Positions 9,730-18,697 are shown, counted from the stretch's first letter. The stretch: DNA of 58,140 nt from Psychromonas sp. psych-6C06 (GCF_002835465.1 NZ_PIZM01000014.1:1-58140); one strand, 5' to 3'. Made by a program: numbers and translations. Notes: generated by a model not told the origin, from the sequence alone.

Positions 9730-10110
9730 ATGGCACAGACAACTTTTGCAAATACGCGCGGTATTGCTCATAAAGGCAGTGGTGGTAAAAGTATCGTTTT
9801 TCCTGATGTGTGTTTAACACAAATTGGTAATGCTGTAGTGCCTATTCCCTACCCGAATATTGGCAAGTCTGCTGACACTGATAAAGGCCCCAAATCAGTA
9901 AAAACTGATGGTAAAATGCCAATGGTAAAAGGGGCTATTTATAAAAAGAGTACTGGGGATCAAGCGGGAAATAAAAAAGGCATTATCAGTGGAAAAATAA
10001 AAGCGGAGTGTGAATTTATGATGTATTCCTTTGATGTTAAATTTGAAGGAAAGAATGCCTGCCGTATGGGCGATCCCTTGTTTCATAATAAAAAAAATAT
10101 TATGGGTTGA
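9730..10110 (+). CDS. DUF4150 (PAAR-like) T6SS spike-tip protein
   Basis: 126 residues. The DUF4150 family is a PAAR-like domain that caps the VgrG needle. Seen here: the opening FANTRGIAHKGSGGKSIVFPDVCLTQ, split into a conserved KGSGGKS and FPDVCLT, then VPIPYPN and a C-terminal GKNACRMGDPLFHNKKN with His/Cys residues suited to metal binding. There is no extra toxin domain, so the lipase encoded downstream is a separate cargo. Spaced 15 nt after the DUF2169 gene, with an aagga ribosome site. Confidence 0.85.
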   Translation: MAQTTFANTRGIAHKGSGGKSIVFPDVCLTQIGNAVVPIPYPNIGKSADTDKGPKSVKTDGKMPMVKGAIYKKSTGDQAGNKKGIISGKIKAECEFMMYSFDVKFEGKNACRMGDPLFHNKKNIMG

Positions 10111-10120
10111 GTAGTAATTG

Positions 10121-11389
10121 ATGCAAGAGTTAAGTATTCCCGATTTTTTACATAAACAGCCTGTTTATCGTGACATTTACGAGCAGTATTGTACCGACGC
10201 CTCATTTTTATGGTTGTTACGCTCTATTGCTATCGAACAACCACACTATAATCGAGCGGATATTGCTGCTTTAGAAAAACGCATAGATGCTCAGATAAAT
10301 GGTTTAACGAGTTCAGTGGATATTGCTTGGTCGATTTGTAAAGAGTCACTTGAATTAGAAGAGCCTGGCGAAGTTTTTACTGCGATGGTTGTTGCCTTGC
10401 GCAGTCATGAGGCGACTAAAATACAGCAAGCAGTAGAGGTTGGTCTAAAGTCAGAGTCGAATACAGCCGCTTTAATCTCTGCAATGGGTTGGGTACCTTC
10501 TGAGATAGCAGGCCCATGGATAGATCGCTTCTTAAATGGTAAAAATATGCAGCATAAATTATTAGGCCTTGCTGTATGTAGTATTAAACGCCAAGACCCT
10601 GGAGTGTTACTTAACCAAATATTTTTAAGACAAGAATGTCTAGATTACGAAGCTTTATATGCAAGGGCATTACGCTTAGTAGGCGAGCTTAGGCGACAAG
10701 ACTGTATGCCTGTATTACAAGCTGCACTTGAACATGAAAATAATACTCTTCGGTTTTGGAGTAATTGGTCTTCAGTGCTACTCGGTAACACGACTTCATT
10801 ACAGCAGTTAAAGCCATTTGTATTTGATAATGACAGCCCCTTTCAACAAATTGCAATTCAACTGGCTTTTCGAAAATTAAATATAGAGCAAGCAAGGTTA
10901 TGGATTTCTGAGTTAGCAAACGATGAAAGCTATCAAAGAGTAGTCATAAAAGCGACGGCAGCACTAGGTGACCCGCATGCTGTTAACTGGCTTATTCAAC
11001 AAATGACGAAACCTAAACTTGCTAAAATTGCCGCGGAAGCTTTTGTATTTATTACGGGGGCTGATTTAGATAAGCATGGCTTAGTGGCACCAGAGCCTGT
11101 CATTCATCCTCTTCAACCAGATGATGAGAGTGAAAATGATGATGTGAGTTTAGACGAAGATGAAAACTTACCTTACCCCGATCAGCAAAAAGTGATGGCG
11201 CTTTGGAGGGCTCACGGGCAACAATTCTTGATAGGTCAGCGCTATTTGTTAGGTAAAATGATCTCAGGCGAATGGCTTAAAAATGTTGTTCGTAACGGTA
11301 CACAACGACACCGCCATGCAGCCGCTATCGAGTTAGCTTTAAATGTCCCAAACATTCCCTTTCCAAATACTAGGGAAAAGGTAAATTAG
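10121..11389 (+). CDS. TIGR02270-type helical-repeat protein of T6SS islands
   Basis: 422 residues, mostly alpha-helical with HEAT-like units (for example the stretches near residues 90-130, 185-230 and 250-320). It matches my memory of the TIGR02270 family, found next to DUF2169, DUF4150 and ketoacyl-synthase-like genes; the function is unknown. An acidic linker (SENDDVSLDEDENLP) lies near residue 350 before a conserved C-terminal part ending in NGTQRHRHAAAIELAL. The ATG at 10121 is chosen; a TTG sits one codon earlier. The stop abuts the ATG of the next gene, so the two are translationally coupled. Probably cytosolic. Confidence 0.65.
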   Translation: MQELSIPDFLHKQPVYRDIYEQYCTDASFLWLLRSIAIEQPHYNRADIAALEKRIDAQINGLTSSVDIAWSICKESLELEEPGEVFTAMVVALRSHEATKIQQAVEVGLKSESNTAALISAMGWVPSEIAGPWIDRFLNGKNMQHKLLGLAVCSIKRQDPGVLLNQIFLRQECLDYEALYARALRLVGELRRQDCMPVLQAALEHENNTLRFWSNWSSVLLGNTTSLQQLKPFVFDNDSPFQQIAIQLAFRKLNIEQARLWISELANDESYQRVVIKATAALGDPHAVNWLIQQMTKPKLAKIAAEAFVFITGADLDKHGLVAPEPVIHPLQPDDESENDDVSLDEDENLPYPDQQKVMALWRAHGQQFLIGQRYLLGKMISGEWLKNVVRNGTQRHRHAAAIELALNVPNIPFPNTREKVN

Positions 11390-12478
11390 ATGAATAGCGA
11401 TAAAAAGTTATATATTGCAGGTATTGGTATGATTAGCTCAATTGGTGGTGATACGGCTATGACTACTGCTGCTGTTGAGGCTGGTATCAGTGGCTATCAG
11501 CTTTCTGATTTTGATAGCCATACTGGCGAACCTCTAACATTGTCTTTAGTTTCAGAGGATATTTTTGGTGAAATTGAAATTAAAACGGGGCTAAAACTTG
11601 ATCAAGGTAATCGCTTTAATATGCGCCATGATCGAATCACGATTATGGCAACTATAGCTTTAAAAGAAGCATGCGCAAACCTCTGTAGTGATAAAGCAGT
11701 GCCCTTTATTATGGCTCAAAGCGAGTACTCCTATGATAAAACGGACTTAAGTTCATTAGTTGATAATCTTGCTAATAATGCACCTCCTTGGATAGATAGC
11801 AAGCTGACTAGAACTTTAAACTCAGGTCGTGCAGCTGGTATTGAAGCGATAGATATGATTTTTAACTATTTATATGATTCTGAGCATGACTATTTTATTG
11901 TCGGTGGTAGTGATAGCTATTTTGATGATGCACTGCTTAGTCAATTAGATGGAGAGGGGCGTTTATTGTATTTAAATAATGCGGATGGATTTGTTGCCGG
12001 TGAAGGCGCCACTTATTTAGTCTTAACAAAAAAGCCAGAATTAGCGTTGGTAAAAAACAAGCAGGTAGTCGCATTGTCGCCACCAGGAATATCTGAAGAG
12101 AAAGGGCATTTAAAAAGTAAGCTTCCCTATAAAGGAGAAGGCTTAGATGCTGCTTTTAAAGCTGCGCTTATTAATCAACCTCCAGAATCAGTTTCTGAAA
12201 TTTACAGTAGTATGAATGGTGAGAATCATTGGGCGAAAGAGTTAGGGGTGGCGCAACTGCGTAACAAACAATATTTAGCAGAACAAGTTACTATCAATCA
12301 TCCCGCTGAATGTTATGGTGATATTGGCTCTGCAACTGGTCCTATGTTAATCGCGTTATCAGCTGAAAACCTCTGGGCTAGAAATACGCAACACTGGCAT
12401 CTAGTATACAGCTCTTCCGATATTACTAAACGGAGTGCTATTGTAGTTGAAACAATTCTGGTTAATAAATCACTATGA
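11390..12478 (+). CDS. Degenerate beta-ketoacyl-synthase (thiolase-fold) protein of the T6SS island
   Basis: 362 residues with a thiolase-fold outline: GIGMISSIG near residue 11, a nucleophile-elbow-like LNSGRAAGIEAI (143-154), DYFIVGGSDSY (167-177) and FVAGEGATYLVL (201-212). The catalytic residues of true ketoacyl synthases look absent: no Cys at the elbow, SSMNGENHWAKE where a NAHGTGT-like His motif is expected, and YGDIGSATG where GHxxGAAG is expected. It is therefore read as a pseudoenzyme. The location between the TIGR02270 gene and the lipase suggests a structural or chaperone role in effector delivery. Starts directly after the upstream stop. Confidence 0.7.
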   Translation: MNSDKKLYIAGIGMISSIGGDTAMTTAAVEAGISGYQLSDFDSHTGEPLTLSLVSEDIFGEIEIKTGLKLDQGNRFNMRHDRITIMATIALKEACANLCSDKAVPFIMAQSEYSYDKTDLSSLVDNLANNAPPWIDSKLTRTLNSGRAAGIEAIDMIFNYLYDSEHDYFIVGGSDSYFDDALLSQLDGEGRLLYLNNADGFVAGEGATYLVLTKKPELALVKNKQVVALSPPGISEEKGHLKSKLPYKGEGLDAAFKAALINQPPESVSEIYSSMNGENHWAKELGVAQLRNKQYLAEQVTINHPAECYGDIGSATGPMLIALSAENLWARNTQHWHLVYSSSDITKRSAIVVETILVNKSL

Positions 12479-12503
12479 AAGCTTTGTAGAGAAGGATATT
12501 TAA

Positions 12504-13991
12504 ATGACGGAAATATGTGAAAAAGTGGCCATCGCAACTCCGCCAAAAGCAGAGAAGGAGCCAGAGGAAAAAGAGAAAAAACCTATTAAAGTTCGCTTAG
12601 CTATTTTTTTTGATGGTACGTTGAATAATAGAACTAATATTGAGGCAAGAGAACAAAATACTCAACACTATCTTGATCATACTAAAGCTGGCAGTAGTTT
12701 CGAAAATGGTCGAACTAATGTGGCTATCATGGAAACGCATATGAAAGAAGAGGTACCTAGTGAATATGATCTTTATAAAAGTATGTATGTCCCTGGGCAA
12801 GGTACCTTTGATCTAGAAGGTGACAGTTTATGGGGTTATGCCTTAGCGATCGGTGATTCAGGTGTGCCTGAGAGAGCTAAATTAGGTGTACAAAAAGCCT
12901 TATCAGCATTAACTGGTTTTGATTCTAGTGATTTTGATCCTGAAAAACATTATTTTGAAAAAATTACCATTGATGTGTTTGGTTTTAGTCGAGGGGCCGC
13001 AACAGCTCGCTATGCAATTTATTTATTGTTGAAAGATAAAAATAGCTTGGCTAAGCGTTTAGAAGCGTTTGGCTATGAAGTCGATGAGAGTGTTGTCGAG
13101 GTTGGTTTTGCTGGTATATACGATACTGTTTTATCTTATTTGGCCAGCCAGAAGTTTAAATCTTCGAATAACCGTTTAGAGCAAACCGCACATAAATATG
13201 CAAATAAAGTTTTACACTTAGCATCCGCTGAAGAGCACCGAGCTGACTTCCCATTACATAATATTAAAGCCTCGAAGTGTAAAGGTGGAGAAGAGTACTA
13301 CCTTCCTGGTGTGCACTCTGATGTTGGTGGTAGTTACAATAAAGCAGATCCATCTAAAGAGCTTATGTTGACCAATAGTGAAGATCTTACCCTTAATAAG
13401 GGCACACTCTGGAAAATGGAGGCAGATAAAAAATGGCTTATTGAGCAAGGTTGGTATCGTGGTATACCTGATGTACGTGATGAAGCTGTTATTAAATCTG
13501 AGGCCCGGACTAAAATCCGGACAATGGAAAAACAGAAAAAATACCATATTGCCATAAGAGATGGGGAGTTTACGATCAACTGTTACTTTAGACCTAACAA
13601 TCAATATCATATGGATGTTGTTTTTGCCTACGCAACACTTGATGTTGAGCGAAGTGGCATTCATAGTGCTTTTTCTAACATCCCCCTTAAGATTATGGCG
13701 GACTATGTTGAAAAAGAGCCCAAACTAGCTATTAAACCAAAAATGAAGAGCCGAGCAGATCAAATTATTAAAAATTCTAACTTAGAAGTATTGGAAAATA
13801 AGGTTCTTGAATATGTTGGCAAGAAACCTAGTGATTCTAAAGCCGAAGACTGGATTGCTGAAGGTGATGCATTAAACGACTTTTTAAAAGATTACAGACA
13901 CAAACATTTAAATTTCTCGGCAAGGCGTGGTATTGGCTATTCGCCAAGAATCAAAGATGGAAAGCGTACAAGGTTTATTTATGATGCGTAG
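12504..13991 (+). CDS. DUF2235 (Tle1-type) T6SS phospholipase effector
   Basis: 495-residue alpha/beta-hydrolase of the DUF2235 family, which includes the Tle1 antibacterial phospholipases delivered by T6SS. A Lys/Glu-rich N-terminus (residues 14-28) leads into AIFFDGTLNNRTN (33-45). The nucleophile elbow is VFGFSRGAATAR with GFSRG at 160-164 (Ser162). GIYDTV (Asp207) and PGVHSDVGGSY (His271) supply likely partners of the catalytic triad. The C-terminal third (from about residue 300) is charged, without a recognised domain, and may bind membrane or spike. There is no signal peptide, as expected for a T6SS effector. The next gene overlaps it and encodes a lipoprotein, the typical immunity arrangement. 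Confidence 0.87.
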   Translation: MTEICEKVAIATPPKAEKEPEEKEKKPIKVRLAIFFDGTLNNRTNIEAREQNTQHYLDHTKAGSSFENGRTNVAIMETHMKEEVPSEYDLYKSMYVPGQGTFDLEGDSLWGYALAIGDSGVPERAKLGVQKALSALTGFDSSDFDPEKHYFEKITIDVFGFSRGAATARYAIYLLLKDKNSLAKRLEAFGYEVDESVVEVGFAGIYDTVLSYLASQKFKSSNNRLEQTAHKYANKVLHLASAEEHRADFPLHNIKASKCKGGEEYYLPGVHSDVGGSYNKADPSKELMLTNSEDLTLNKGTLWKMEADKKWLIEQGWYRGIPDVRDEAVIKSEARTKIRTMEKQKKYHIAIRDGEFTINCYFRPNNQYHMDVVFAYATLDVERSGIHSAFSNIPLKIMADYVEKEPKLAIKPKMKSRADQIIKNSNLEVLENKVLEYVGKKPSDSKAEDWIAEGDALNDFLKDYRHKHLNFSARRGIGYSPRIKDGKRTRFIYDA

Positions 13992-15003
13992 CTATATTCG
14001 AGCAGTTTTATCATTTTTATCAATTACTTTGTTAACGGGATGTGTAATGAATAGTGAACCAAAATATACTTGGGGAGCGCAGAAAAATGGACCGAAGGGG
14101 TTTCCTGTAGAAATATTATCCGGTACTTTGCTCTTTAAGGGGGAGAAAAGGGGAGTTTATGTTCCTGATGGGCCATCTGATGGAATATGGAGTAAAGGGT
14201 TCGCAGATCATCTGGATGTAGAGTATGCATTACCGGATAGATTAGAGGTTACCTTTTACTCATATTTTGAAAACCAGACCTATCATGGGGTATTTGACTT
14301 ACCCTATGAGCAAATGGTTGAACTTTATCAGTGGGGTGAAGATAACCCATTTAAACGGTTAAAGTTTGAGTTACCACAGTTTAAAAAAATTGTGGTAGGT
14401 GTTGCCCCTGGAGGAACGGTGGCTGCTTGGGTTACTGGTCCTGCAGAGCAACGAGAGATACTTTTCGCGCAAGCTGAAAAAATTGATCTTAGCCTTTCGA
14501 GAGTTTTTGATATTCCATTTACGTCTGAGGAAGAGGGCGAAGCCTTTCGAGTTAAGGTGTTAAAAGAGGATGTTGGAAATGAGCATTATCAGCAGGTGAT
14601 GGCCGAAGGAGTTCCATTTGATATTTGGCAGCGTTATCGAAAATTGTTTTCTTGGAAAATTATTGGAAATGGAGAGTTAGCATTTACGGATGTTCATGCA
14701 ACTCATGTGAACGGGTTTAGAAGTCATGTTCGCTACGATTATACGAAAGCCATAGAAGCGCCTGCTCCAAGATTTATAACGTTTTATCATGGACCTAAGT
14801 TATATGAATTAATTTTTGATGAATATGAAACCATTAAAGCCTTTGAACTATTGTCTGCAATAGAAGGGCTTAGCCCGGAAGAAGCACTTATTCATATTGA
14901 GGTAATACCTAAATTACCTAAAGAAGCTAGCTTGGTGAGAATATATAATGCTAAAAAGTCTATTGAGTTAAAGAGTGCTTCCTATGCTGAATCAGCGAAA
15001 TAA
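13981..15003 (+). CDS. DUF2931-like lipoprotein, probable immunity protein for the upstream lipase
   Basis: 340 residues from the ATG at 13981, which overlaps the lipase stop by 11 nt and has an aaggt ribosome site. The N-terminus is a lipoprotein signal (MMRSYIRAVLSFLSITLLTGC) with the lipobox LLTGC and +2 Val, compatible with transport to the outer membrane. The body fits the DUF2931 outline (WSKGFADHLDVEYALPDRLE; then F-Y-S-Y-F and GVFDLPYEQM). Periplasmic lipoproteins next to Tle lipases act as their immunity proteins, which is the inferred role. The family call is from memory and moderate. Confidence 0.65.
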   Translation: MMRSYIRAVLSFLSITLLTGCVMNSEPKYTWGAQKNGPKGFPVEILSGTLLFKGEKRGVYVPDGPSDGIWSKGFADHLDVEYALPDRLEVTFYSYFENQTYHGVFDLPYEQMVELYQWGEDNPFKRLKFELPQFKKIVVGVAPGGTVAAWVTGPAEQREILFAQAEKIDLSLSRVFDIPFTSEEEGEAFRVKVLKEDVGNEHYQQVMAEGVPFDIWQRYRKLFSWKIIGNGELAFTDVHATHVNGFRSHVRYDYTKAIEAPAPRFITFYHGPKLYELIFDEYETIKAFELLSAIEGLSPEEALIHIEVIPKLPKEASLVRIYNAKKSIELKSASYAESAK

Positions 15004-15286
15004 GCGCAAGAAAAATTTGGTTAATGCTTTTTTATTATTTACGTACGTTTTTGTGGTAATAATATTAGGAGTTGCTTGGGGAGGCACTGCTCAATTAATT
15101 CTTACGCTCATTGCTGTAATAGGTACTTTCGCTTTGTTAATGTATGGGCATGGTATTAAAGGCTCGTTTGCTAACGCCAATGCACAAGAGAAGAAAGCAC
15201 TTGAACGGGTTGCTATAGTAAAAGGAGTCAAGTGGGCTGGTGGGTATAGTTTAGTATTATTATTTAGCTATTGGATAATTAATTAG
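14984..15286 (+). CDS. Small two- or three-segment membrane protein at the end of the lipase operon
   Basis: 100 residues from the ATG at 14984 (aagag ribosome site; a GTG at 14975 is also possible). It overlaps the lipoprotein gene by 20 nt, so it is translationally coupled. Basic N-terminus (NQRNKRKK), then two adjacent hydrophobic segments (about 13-33 and 36-56), a short charged loop and a third segment near the C-terminus. I do not recognise the family. Being in the effector-immunity transcript, it may be a second immunity factor or a membrane partner of the lipoprotein. Confidence 0.6.
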   Translation: MLNQRNKRKKNLVNAFLLFTYVFVVIILGVAWGGTAQLILTLIAVIGTFALLMYGHGIKGSFANANAQEKKALERVAIVKGVKWAGGYSLVLLFSYWIIN

Positions 15287-15669
15287 TTCCCGCTCCCTTA
15301 AGTTATTATTTCATTGACTTACCACCGAGTAACCATATTCCATTGGTGTTTTACCTCTGGTTAAAGCCTGGGTATAGGAACTTATAGAGGAGGGTGAGCT
15401 TCAGATAACCGCTGAAAATACGATAAAAAGAAGCCGAATGGGGTAGCAGCTAAAGATTAGTTAAATAATTTTTTAAAGCATCGAAATGAAGCATTTAAAC
15501 TTTTTGGCTAAGTGCTTGATAGAATATTGTAGTTGTAAAGTGAATTTGGTTACCTCACCATAACTTTTTAGGCCATAAAGGTGGGTGAATGTAGCAAAGA
15601 GAAAGTGCGTAAGCCCCCGGCAAAAAACTTTAAACTTTGCTTTAAAGATGAAAGCAAACAAGAGTATAT
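15287..15669. other. Intergenic stretch, nothing recognised
   Basis: 383 nt between the lipase operon and the next membrane protein. Short open stretches exist (for example around 15389-15450) but none has a start, ribosome site and family signal together. No strong terminator was seen. Confidence 0.5.
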
Positions 15670-16125
15670 ATGAGCCAACTTATCAGGCAGAAAAAGATTA
15701 CCGATTTTAACCTAATACGTACGGCTAGCATTCGCCTTGTTTATGGTGCAATGATTGCCTTTTATGTTGCCTATTTAGTAGAAGAGCCGTTTAAATACCA
15801 AATTGCTTATATCGCAATATTTGTAGCTATATCCCTATTAAGTGATTATTTCGCCGCTAATAGTAAAGCGTCGGCAGAGGTTTCAATCAAAGACAACCAG
15901 TTTAAGCTGATGGATGTAGAGATTGATATTGCCATGCTCGATGAAATTTTATATTCGCAAACTAAGCGCTTTGAACACACCATTAGATTTCGCTTTTCAA
16001 ATGATACCTATCGAGATTTTGAGTTGTCATCTCCTGATTTAATCGAAGACCTGCGCTTCTATCACTTTCTTGTAGAGAACAAGTTGCCAGTCAAAATGTT
16101 AGATAATGATGATAGGCTAATTTAA
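15670..16125 (+). CDS. Unrecognised membrane protein with a cytosolic PH-like tail
   Basis: 151 residues. Two hydrophobic segments lie at about residues 22-40 and 44-60 (ASIRLVYGAMIAFYVAYLV; YQIAYIAIFVAISLLSDYF), followed by a soluble 85-residue domain with alternating strands (AEVSIKDNQFKLMDVEIDIA). This layout resembles bacterial PH-like membrane proteins, but no family is recognised. No strong Shine-Dalgarno is visible (caagagtatat before the ATG). It lies downstream of the T6SS island in the same direction; whether it belongs to it is unclear. Confidence 0.6.
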   Translation: MSQLIRQKKITDFNLIRTASIRLVYGAMIAFYVAYLVEEPFKYQIAYIAIFVAISLLSDYFAANSKASAEVSIKDNQFKLMDVEIDIAMLDEILYSQTKRFEHTIRFRFSNDTYRDFELSSPDLIEDLRFYHFLVENKLPVKMLDNDDRLI

Positions 16126-16140
16126 TTTTTCACCAATAAA

Positions 16141-16238
16141 TAATACCAATGACACTAAATAGCTAATCTATCTGGCTGGTTAAAACAAATTACTTCAGCG
16201 TTGAAAATTTTAAACACATACTTAATATAATTGATATA
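16141..16238 (+). repeat. Dispersed MITE-like repeat, shortened copy 2
   Basis: Begins taataccaatgacactaaat, carries the core ctggttaaaacaaattacttcagcgttgaaaat (given in pieces: ctggttaaaa and cagcgttgaaaat) and ends acatacttaatataattgat plus ata. The central 60-70 nt of the full element are missing. Confidence 0.75.
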
Positions 16239-16330
16239 ACAAGCAGGTAAAACGGATTTTCATTACTTCGTTTGAACGAACTGCATAATATTTCATGGTG
16301 TGCATACCATAAAGAGAACAGGGAAAACCG

Positions 16331-18298
16331 ATGAGTTTTATTAAAAAAATATTCAGTGGAAGAAGTAATAAAAAAAATAAACAAGCCTCCAAAGAGGTTG
16401 AGCCTAGTGATGTTAAAAAAACTGAAACTAATGCTAATGAAGCGGTTTCCAGCGACGCTGAGTCACAAGAAGCGTTAATTAAGGTACATGATGAATACGG
16501 TCGTGAAATGCAAATTGGAAAGCAGGAGTGGTTAAATAATGTTTTATTAGGGAATTTAGATAAAAATCGAGATAACCCTGATGAACTTTATAATCTCATC
16601 ATATCTGCCCTGAATGATGGTTTTGAAGCGCACATTCAAGATGCGAGTGCACGCCTTTATGAAATAGATCCAATTAAAGAACGTGGTGCGTGCATTCATG
16701 GCATCGTATTAATGAAAAATAAACAATTAGATGAAGCCGAAAAAGTGCTCAAAGAAACGATGAGTATTGTCGGTCAATCAGGTGTGTTATTAACTAACCT
16801 AGCGAAAGTATATGCAGAGCGTAATGAGCATGCGTTAGCGGAAACAGTACTTTGGAGTGCTTTAGAAGCCGATCCGAATCAAGATAATGGGCTGGACTGG
16901 TATGCCGTTATTCACCATGAGCGTCGCGGAGAAGCCGCTTATATAGAAGCACTGAGAAAAGTCAGTAAACTCCCTGGGGCTTGGCGACCTCAATTATGGT
17001 TAGCACGTGAGGCACTTAAAAAAGGTGAAAAACAGGTCGCACTCTCTTTTTACGAAGAGATATTTAGGATTCTCCAACAGCCTGATTCACAAGTATTACA
17101 ACAGATAAGTGGCGATTTAGGACAAAGTGGACATATTCAAGAGATTATTACTGTTGTATTACCTCACTTTGTTATTGAACATCACGGGTTCTCAGTTGCG
17201 AATAATCTCATCAAAGCATTTGTTGAATTAAAAAGGTATCCAGAAGCTAAGTCATTGGTTGAAGCACTTTTTGCCTATAATCGACCTGATTGGAAAGAGG
17301 GGTTAACTTACTGGATGACAGAATTAGATAATTTAATGGGAGACTATGGGCCTGTCGAAGATAAAGAGCCACCTAAGCTGGCATTGATGCCTGTTAATCA
17401 ACCTATTTGGTTACATAAGCTAAATGCAACAGAGCATATTATCCCTCAAAAGAGTGAAAAACCATTTACGATACTGACAACATCGGGTAGTTGTTCTATT
17501 GCTGAAAATCATGATCAGTCAATGAAACAAAAAACCAATGAAGAGGGAAGTATATGTCGTGGTATTGCTTTATCTTTCTGCGATAAATTGAATATGGAAA
17601 GTAGTGCGCAAGCCTCGATGTTGGTGCCCATTATTGAAGATGCTGGCTTTGTTTTTTTCGGGCAACGTTATGAGGAAAGTTGGGCTACTCAGTTAGTTAA
17701 TCACTCACCTTGTGATTTGATTATATTGCCACACCTTTACGCAGAATCTAGCCCATGGAAATTGGAATTACGTCTCTTTGACCCAGCTGACACTTCTCTT
17801 GTAAAAACAATCACTAAAGAGTTCTCTGCTGATAAGCCCTCGCAGGCATTAAAGGAGTTAATTGAGGAAACATACCATTATATTACCGATAACTATGCCA
17901 TTAATATTGCGGATTCTTCTCCTAACCTTGCTCAAATATCCCCACAATTATTTGCTCATTATGTCGATGCGAATGAAGTCTGTTTAGCCTTATCTTTAGC
18001 TTGTAATGTAGAAGATGGTGCGAGCACCTTATATGGCGAAAGAAATATTTTCGATAAACTATTAACGCTTGCTCTTGAAGAGCCTAATAGTGATATTCAT
18101 AAGCTGATGCTTGTTTCTGCTATGTCTAAAAACAAAGCATACGGTTCAACAATTTACCAAGAGTATGAAAAGAAAGTGAAAAAGTTAGTCGCAACGCAGC
18201 ACTCTGGTTGCGACACCTCTAAAGTCTTGGAAAAGGCATTATGTGATATTTATGGCAATAAAGATGAGGAGGATAGATTGGGAGTACCTACAAGTTGA
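16331..18298 (+). CDS. Large TPR-containing protein of unknown function
   Basis: 655 residues, no signal peptide; Lys-rich start (MSFIKKIFSGRSNKKNKQAS) and a polar linker to about residue 45. Residues 75-330 form tetratricopeptide-like helical pairs (for example LDEAEKVLKETMSIVGQSGV and ALAETVLWSALEADPNQDNG). Residues 375-530 form an alpha/beta domain in which PFTILTTSGS and CDLIILPHLYAESSPWKLEL are reminiscent of TolB-N-like or FlgO-like folds; this is a weak impression. The C-terminal 120 residues are helical. The Cys content is higher than usual for a cytosolic scaffold. The gene starts 206 nt after the previous one, with ggga upstream. The function cannot be named from sequence. Confidence 0.7.
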   Translation: MSFIKKIFSGRSNKKNKQASKEVEPSDVKKTETNANEAVSSDAESQEALIKVHDEYGREMQIGKQEWLNNVLLGNLDKNRDNPDELYNLIISALNDGFEAHIQDASARLYEIDPIKERGACIHGIVLMKNKQLDEAEKVLKETMSIVGQSGVLLTNLAKVYAERNEHALAETVLWSALEADPNQDNGLDWYAVIHHERRGEAAYIEALRKVSKLPGAWRPQLWLAREALKKGEKQVALSFYEEIFRILQQPDSQVLQQISGDLGQSGHIQEIITVVLPHFVIEHHGFSVANNLIKAFVELKRYPEAKSLVEALFAYNRPDWKEGLTYWMTELDNLMGDYGPVEDKEPPKLALMPVNQPIWLHKLNATEHIIPQKSEKPFTILTTSGSCSIAENHDQSMKQKTNEEGSICRGIALSFCDKLNMESSAQASMLVPIIEDAGFVFFGQRYEESWATQLVNHSPCDLIILPHLYAESSPWKLELRLFDPADTSLVKTITKEFSADKPSQALKELIEETYHYITDNYAINIADSSPNLAQISPQLFAHYVDANEVCLALSLACNVEDGASTLYGERNIFDKLLTLALEEPNSDIHKLMLVSAMSKNKAYGSTIYQEYEKKVKKLVATQHSGCDTSKVLEKALCDIYGNKDEEDRLGVPTS

Positions 18299-18430
18299 AG
18301 TAAAATAACTCGCTGTTTTTAAATAGGATAGATCCAAGGTAATCAAAATCTAAACATCGACCCTTAGGATTCATTTGCGAGAGGGGATATTTTAGGTATA
18401 ACTTTAAAGTCAGTTGCTTGGCGTATTTAA

Positions 18431-18688
18431 TCTAAGGGGGGCAAGTCTTTTACATCAGAAAATGTAATGAATATAATTGGTGAACCAGATGATAAGCGTC
18501 CATATTGTAATTCTGATTACGTTTCTACTCGTCCTCCCTATGTTTTAGTTGGACGTTTAGACAGAGCATCGAGGGCATATAAAAATGTTCTGTAATCACT
18601 ATCTTCTATAACTAAATGGAAAAAGAACCAAATTAGCGAAGGTTGTTATACGTCTTCTCGTGTAAAAAGTACTTTAATATTAAATTAG
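18431..18688 (+). pseudogene. Decayed short reading frame with an internal stop
   Basis: An in-frame open stretch runs from after the stop at 18428 to a TAA at 18593 (includes ENVMNIIGEPDDKRP and STRPPYVLVGRLDRA) and continues in the same frame to a TAG at 18686. There is no good start codon. The NVMNIIGEPDD segment resembles the helix-turn of BamE/SmpA-like lipoproteins, but this is weak. Probably the remains of a small accessory gene. Confidence 0.35.
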
Positions 18689-18697
18689 GAGTTAAGA

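Noticed and set aside
13254-13664. 136-codon minus-strand frame inside the lipase gene
   Set aside because: Fully inside the well-supported DUF2235 gene and without recognisable domains.
15287-15669. Possible small toxin or remnant gene in the gap after the lipase operon
   Set aside because: Only short frames without starts or family signals.
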